Below, in pieces: positions 6,857-10,130 of a DNA stretch of 10,130 nt (positions are counted from its first letter, which is position 1; each line of letters starts with the position of its first letter). Under the pieces are notes generated by a model. The model was given only the letters and a program-made list of their open reading frames with translations, was not told where the DNA came from and ran no database searches. The position numbers and the translations under genes were made by a program. The stretch is from contig CALBUZ010000152.1 in assembly GCA_937969105.1 (NCBI GenBank), forward strand, positions 1-10,130. The letters are read 5' to 3'. The DNA comes from an uncultured Collinsella sp. GTDB taxonomy: Bacteria > Actinomycetota > Coriobacteriia > Coriobacteriales > Coriobacteriaceae.

Positions 6857-8233
6857 CTACTCCTCCACGGCCTGCGTGCCGGCGGCACGGGCCAAATCAT
6901 CGATTGCCAGGGTATCGGCGCTCAGGGCGCGATGACGCCCATCGAGCGCGGGCTCGCCCGCCTGCTCCACGGCCAGCGACTCGCCGGTGCGCATACGCCA
7001 AGCAGCGCGACGACCCCAGACCAGTGCTTCGAGCAGGCTGTTTGATGCAAGGCGGTTCTTGCCGTGAACGCCGTTGCAGGCCGTCTCGCCCGCGGCGTAG
7101 AGCTCGGGCATCGAGGTGCGGCCGTCCTTGTCGACCCACACGCCGCCCATAAAGTAGTGCTGCGTGGGCGTGACGGGGATGGGCTCGTCCAAGATGTCGC
7201 GACCGTCCTCCAGGCAGCGAGCGCGAATGTTGGCAAAGTGTCCGGTCACCACATCGCGCTCGACGGGGGCAAAGCTCAGCCACTCGTGCTCGGTGCCGTC
7301 CTGCTTCATCTGCTCGCGAATAGCGGCGGCGACCACGTCACGCGGCTGCAGCTCGTCGGTAAAGCGCTCGCCGGCGGCGTTGAGCAGAATCGCGCCCTCG
7401 CCGCGGCAGCTCTCGCTAATCAGGAACGTACGACCCGGCTGCGGCGAGAACAGTCCCGTGGGGTGAATCTGCACGTAGTCCAGATGCTCCATCGTAACGC
7501 CGTGCTCCTGCGCGATGTAGCAGGCGTCGCCGGTGAGCTGCGGGTAGTTGGTGGAGTGGTCGTATACGCCGCCGATACCGCCCGTAGCCCACAGCGTGTG
7601 GCGGGCATGGATCTTAAAAGGCTCGCCGGCATGCACGCCCTCAGCGGCATTTGCCAGCTCGTCGGCGGGGCGAGCCGAATCGCCCTCATCCACGGCAACG
7701 GCGACAACGCCGGTGCACACCGTGGCGCCATCGCGCTCGGCGGTCAGGATGTCGGTCATGGCAACGTGTTCGAGAATCTGCACGTTGTCCAGCTTACGGA
7801 CAGCCTGGAGCAGCTTGGTCGTAATCTCCTTGCCCGTAATATCGGCATGGAAGGCGATGCGCGGGCGGCTGTGCGCGCCCTCGCGGGTAAAGTCGAGGCT
7901 GCCGTCGGCCTTGCGCTCAAAGTCCACGCCCATCGCCAGCAGGTCGTTGATGACCGAGCGGCTCGAGCGGATCATGATGTCTACGCTCTCGCGGCGGTTC
8001 TCGTAGTGACCGGCGTGCATGGTGTCCTCAAAGAAGGCATCGTAGTCCGAGCCCTCGGGCAGCACGCAGATGCCGCCCTGTGCGAGCATCGAATCGCACT
8101 CGTCGACCGCGCCCTTGGAGAGCATGATCACGCGCGTGCTCGTCGGCAGATTGAGGGCAGCGTACAGGCCCGCCACGCCGCAGCCGGCAATGACGACGTC
8201 GCACTCCATGTCGGAGTATTGCTTGGTTTCCAC
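6857..8233 (-). CDS. nadB: NadB, L-aspartate oxidase (short form)
   Basis: 458 residues from a GTG start. It oxidises L-aspartate to iminoaspartate with FAD; in anaerobes fumarate is the likely electron acceptor. The FAD dinucleotide fold is at 12-35 (DVVIAGCGVAGLYAAL). Further family motifs are MLAQGGI (49-55), TREGAHSRPRI (116-126, with E118 as the probable substrate-contacting Glu), QIHPTGL (255-261), QPRDVVAAAI (296-305), PTQHYFMGGV (356-365) and GKNRLASNSLLEAL (391-404). R298, H359 and R394 match the catalytic residues of the family. The protein stops soon after the capping and FAD domains and lacks most of the C-terminal helical domain found in the roughly 540-residue E. coli enzyme. 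GTG at 8233 is chosen because of the Shine-Dalgarno GGGAGAGGA upstream; the in-frame extension beyond it overlaps nadA and is a shadow. An ATG at 8209 would cut into the FAD fold's lead-in. Confidence 0.95.
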   Translation of the reverse strand: METKQYSDMECDVVIAGCGVAGLYAALNLPTSTRVIMLSKGAVDECDSMLAQGGICVLPEGSDYDAFFEDTMHAGHYENRRESVDIMIRSSRSVINDLLAMGVDFERKADGSLDFTREGAHSRPRIAFHADITGKEITTKLLQAVRKLDNVQILEHVAMTDILTAERDGATVCTGVVAVAVDEGDSARPADELANAAEGVHAGEPFKIHARHTLWATGGIGGVYDHSTNYPQLTGDACYIAQEHGVTMEHLDYVQIHPTGLFSPQPGRTFLISESCRGEGAILLNAAGERFTDELQPRDVVAAAIREQMKQDGTEHEWLSFAPVERDVVTGHFANIRARCLEDGRDILDEPIPVTPTQHYFMGGVWVDKDGRTSMPELYAAGETACNGVHGKNRLASNSLLEALVWGRRAAWRMRTGESLAVEQAGEPALDGRHRALSADTLAIDDLARAAGTQAVEE

Positions 8234-8251
8234 AGGAATCCTCTCCCTTGT

Positions 8252-8286
8252 AATGTGACATAAGGGGCCGCCCCTCATGTCACGTT
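8252..8286. repeat. Palindrome between nadA and nadB
   Basis: GTGACAT (8255-8261) pairs with ATGTCAC (8277-8283). The stem continues inward after one A-C mismatch with AGGGG/CCCCT, leaving a 3-base loop, and outward with AAT/GTT. That gives about 15 pairs within a 56-bp gap between the nadA stop and nadB GTG. There is no T-tract, so it is not a clear terminator. It may be an mRNA processing or stabilising hairpin, a REP-like element or a second regulator site. Confidence 0.6.
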
Positions 8287-8289
8287 GTT

Positions 8290-9315
8290 TTAGCGCGCCG
8301 CGTACTCGAGCATGCGGTCGAGCGTGAGCTTGGCCTGGTCGGCGGCCTCGTCCGATACGCCGATCTGCACCTCGCCCTCGCCCGTCTCTAGGCAGCGTAC
8401 GAGTTTTTCGAGCGTGATGAGATCCATGTTGACGCAGGTGGGCTGCACCGCGGGGAAGTAGAACTTTTTGCCGGTGCCCTGGCAGCGGCGCTCGAGCTCG
8501 TAGAGCACGCCGCGGACCGTCACGATGATGAACTCGTTGGCGTCCGACTCCTCGGCATACTTGATGATGCCGGCGGTGGAGCCGATGTAGTCGGCCTCGG
8601 CCAGGACGTCGGCTTTGCACTCGGGGTGCGCCAGTACGAGCGCATCGGGATGCGCTTCCTGCGCGTCGACGATCTGCTCGACGGTGATGATGTGATGACG
8701 CGGGCAGTAGCCCTTGTTGAGCAGAACGTGCTTTTGCGGCACCTGCTCGGCTACGAAGCGGCCCAGGTTTTGGTCGGGAATGAACAGGATATGCTGCTGC
8801 GGCAGCTCGGACACGATCTTAACGGCGTTGGAGCTGGTGACGCACACGTCGCTCCAGCTCTTAATCTCGACTGTGGAGTTGACGTAGCAGACCACAGCAA
8901 GGTCGTCACCGTACTCGGCGCGGGCGGCGTCGACCGTCTCGCGCTTGACCATGTGAGCCATGGGGCAGTCCGCGCCCGGCTCGGGCAGCAGCACGGTCTT
9001 GGTGGGGTTGAGTAGCTTGGCGCTCTCGCCCATAAACTCCACGCCGCACAGCACGATAGTCTGCTGCGGCAGGCTCTTGGCAAGCTTTGCCAGGTAGAAG
9101 CTGTCGCCGACGTAATCGGCCACAGCCTGGACCTCGGGTGCCACGTAATAGTGTGCCAGGATCACCGCATCGCGTTGGGTTTTTAGTTGCTGAATGGCCT
9201 CGACGAGCTCTGCGGGCACCAATGCCGCGCGCTCCGTTGCCGTCGTTGCCGATGCCAGGCCGGCCGCAATGTCGCGTGCAAGCTCCGATGCATCCATGTT
9301 CGCGCTCTGTGCCAT
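8290..9315 (-). CDS. nadA: NadA, quinolinate synthase ([4Fe-4S])
   Basis: 341 residues. It condenses iminoaspartate with dihydroxyacetone phosphate to quinolinate using an oxygen-sensitive [4Fe-4S] cluster. Motifs: AVILAHYYVAPEVQAVADYVGDS (50-72, substrate-binding His and Tyr), IVLCGVEFMGESAKLLNP (87-104), CYVNSTVEIKSWSDVCVTSSNA (143-164) and FIPDQNLG (178-185). The probable cluster ligands are C90, C204 (in GYCPRHH) and C294 (in QPTCVNMD). The gaps of 114 and 90 residues resemble the Bacillus-type enzymes rather than E. coli, as far as I recall. First gene of the operon, as expected beside nadB. The ATG at 9315 is favoured, with Shine-Dalgarno GAGAGG 7 bases upstream; a TTG one codon earlier is less likely. 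Confidence 0.97.
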   Translation of the reverse strand: MAQSANMDASELARDIAAGLASATTATERAALVPAELVEAIQQLKTQRDAVILAHYYVAPEVQAVADYVGDSFYLAKLAKSLPQQTIVLCGVEFMGESAKLLNPTKTVLLPEPGADCPMAHMVKRETVDAARAEYGDDLAVVCYVNSTVEIKSWSDVCVTSSNAVKIVSELPQQHILFIPDQNLGRFVAEQVPQKHVLLNKGYCPRHHIITVEQIVDAQEAHPDALVLAHPECKADVLAEADYIGSTAGIIKYAEESDANEFIIVTVRGVLYELERRCQGTGKKFYFPAVQPTCVNMDLITLEKLVRCLETGEGEVQIGVSDEAADQAKLTLDRMLEYAAR

Positions 9316-9350
9316 CAAGGCCCCTCTCTTTTGGCGAATCTTGGGGCTTT

Positions 9351-9379
9351 AGTATGACACCTAGGTTTACAGCTGACAA
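9351..9379 (-). promoter_or_regulatory. Predicted nadA operon promoter
   Basis: On the minus strand a -35 box TTGTCA (9374-9379) and a -10 box CATACT (9351-9356) are separated by exactly 17 bp. Transcription would start near 9344, about 30 bp before the nadA ATG. The -35 box lies in the centre of the palindrome at 9357-9400 and the spacer is one of its arms, so a bound repressor would block polymerase. Confidence 0.6.
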
Positions 9380-9400
9380 GACAGCTGTAAACCTAGGTGT
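9357..9400. promoter_or_regulatory. 44-bp palindrome, candidate NiaR operator
   Basis: Arms 9357-9375 and 9382-9400 are perfectly complementary over 19 bp around the 6-base spacer ACAAGA. Each arm contains the small palindromes ACCTAGGT and CAGCTG. The whole overlaps the -35 box and spacer of the predicted nadA promoter. The operon encodes a NiaR-type repressor, so this is the obvious operator candidate, perhaps two adjacent dimer sites. On the minus strand the centre reads CTGTCTTGTCAG, which recalls the TGTC-N2-GACA core I associate with NiaR boxes in Firmicutes. That resemblance is from memory. Confidence 0.65.
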
Positions 9401-9557
9401 AAAGTTGAAATAAAGATTCGATCATGCGGCAGGCCCATTTTCGAACTGGCAAACTGAGGATAGCCGAGCTCTCGATAGCGTAGGAGGCATCTTTGGACGG
9501 CCGCCGCGCATGGTCGACGGCATGCCCGCCAGGCAATCGCTCGCCGGCGCCAATCCG

Positions 9558-10130
9558 CTACAGTGGAGCAGCCGCCGGGGTCAGCTGCTTGATATAGGCC
9601 CACATGCGCTGCTTGGCCGCTTTGTCGGTCAGCGCCGCCTCAAAGCCATCGAGCGCGAGCACGCGGCGGCCCTGCACATGGGCGATCAGACCGGGCTTGA
9701 GCATGGCGGTGTCGAAGTCATCAATCGCCACGAGCATGTCGGCGTAGGTTTCGCGCATGACATCGGCCGCGCTGTTATCGAGCAGCAGCACCGCCTCGGG
9801 GTCCAAGGCCTCAAGCGCCTCGCGGAACAGGTCGCACGGCAGGGCGTGGCCCACCGCCACAGCTCCGTCGCCTGCGCCGGCAACACTCGCCAGCACACAA
9901 AAATCTTCGGGCGCGTAACCGATTGCCCCGAGCGCCTTGCGCAATGCAGCACCATCCGCGCCGGCGGCAAGTTCGCCGCCCGAACGCTCGGCATCATCCA
10001 AATCGCCTTTGACCAGCACAATCGGCGAGCACGCGTTGCCCGAGATACGCACGCCGCGATCTGCAAGCGACGCGAGCTCCTGCTCGGTCGCCTGAGCGAT
10101 GGCTTCTTTTTTCTGGCTTTGTGACGTGGG
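9558..10130 (-). CDS. Unrecognised protein, C-terminal part only
   Basis: The reading frame is open from the window edge to the TAG at 9558, giving at least 190 residues; the true start lies beyond base 10130. An internal GTG at 10052 could be read as a start but has no clear ribosome site, and upstream codons (QKKEAIAQATEQELASLADRG) look coding. The visible part alternates hydrophobic strands and acidic/Ala-rich helices: CSPIVLVKGDLDD, DFCVLASVAGAGDGAVAVGH, EAVLLLDNSAADVMRETYADML, and GLIAHVQGRRVLALDGFEAAL followed by KQRMWAYIKQLTP. No signal peptide or membrane segment is seen in this part. The alpha/beta pattern and end weakly recall uracil-DNA-glycosylase-like folds, but no catalytic motif is visible, so I do not assign a function. 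It lies upstream of and parallel to the nad operon, with 157 bp of spacer (9401-9557) before the nad operator; no clear terminator is seen there. Confidence 0.7.
   Translation of the reverse strand, partial: PTSQSQKKEAIAQATEQELASLADRGVRISGNACSPIVLVKGDLDDAERSGGELAAGADGAALRKALGAIGYAPEDFCVLASVAGAGDGAVAVGHALPCDLFREALEALDPEAVLLLDNSAADVMRETYADMLVAIDDFDTAMLKPGLIAHVQGRRVLALDGFEAALTDKAAKQRMWAYIKQLTPAAAPL

Noticed and set aside
7064..8263. 399-residue plus-strand frame antisense to nadB (and a 342-residue one at 6017-7045 antisense to nadC and nadB)
   Set aside because: Shadow frames: low-complexity His/Ala/Arg composition, opposite clearly identified enzyme genes.
8234..8620. N-terminal extension of nadB to 587 residues
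   Set aside because: The extra residues are Arg/His-rich, overlap nadA in another frame and cross the intergenic hairpin. GTG at 8233 has a good Shine-Dalgarno and puts the FAD motif at the normal place.
9316..9318. TTG start for nadA one codon upstream
   Set aside because: The adjacent ATG has better codon identity and equally good Shine-Dalgarno spacing.
9367..9603. 78-residue minus-strand frame overlapping the end of the unassigned gene and the nad operator
   Set aside because: It runs through the operator palindrome and overlaps a better-supported frame; no motif or ribosome site.

Overview
The window is high-GC bacterial DNA with the look of an anaerobic Actinomycetota of the class Coriobacteriia, most likely a Collinsella-type gut bacterium. 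This is judged from protein style and gene order; no database search was possible. Two supports are a dnaK-grpE-dnaJ cluster that ends in a MerR-type hspR gene, which is the actinobacterial arrangement, and a small clostridial-type 2[4Fe-4S] ferredoxin. Everything recognisable is core metabolism or proteostasis. I found no phage, CRISPR, toxin-antitoxin, tRNA, rRNA or transposase gene. The unusual content is in the intergenic DNA, which is rich in long perfect palindromes.

Region 1 (1-4521, minus strand): the Hsp70 chaperone cluster, transcribed dnaK, grpE, dnaJ, hspR. dnaK and grpE are 2 bp apart. grpE and dnaJ are separated by 208 bp holding a GC-rich terminator hairpin and then a pair of inverted 37-bp REP-like hairpins (a REPIN-type element). 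DnaJ lacks the zinc finger (class B). HspR should be the heat-shock repressor that uses DnaK as co-repressor, but I cannot find a canonical HAIR operator upstream of dnaK. Downstream of hspR, bases 1-121 are packed with small hairpins.

Region 2 (4522-5117): a 596-bp divergent intergenic region between dnaK and a ferredoxin gene. It holds a hairpin in the dnaK leader, an AT-rich likely promoter zone, a 9-bp inverted repeat with a nested hairpin, a 16-bp-stem palindrome followed by T5 and flanked by another inverted repeat, an 8-bp tandem repeat, and a good promoter for the ferredoxin gene.

Region 3 (5118-5447): the ferredoxin gene and a strong bidirectional terminator shared with the convergent nad operon.

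Region 4 (5448-9400, minus strand): the de novo NAD operon nadA-nadB-nadC followed by niaR, a 3H-domain repressor gene. NadB oxidises aspartate to iminoaspartate, NadA condenses that with dihydroxyacetone phosphate to quinolinate, and NadC makes nicotinate mononucleotide. A perfect 19+6+19 bp palindrome overlaps the -35 box and spacer of the predicted nadA promoter. It is the natural candidate for the operator of the operon-encoded NiaR, which would give an autoregulated NAD-biosynthesis circuit.

Region 5 (9401-10130): a short spacer, then the 3' end of an unrecognised minus-strand gene that runs off the window.
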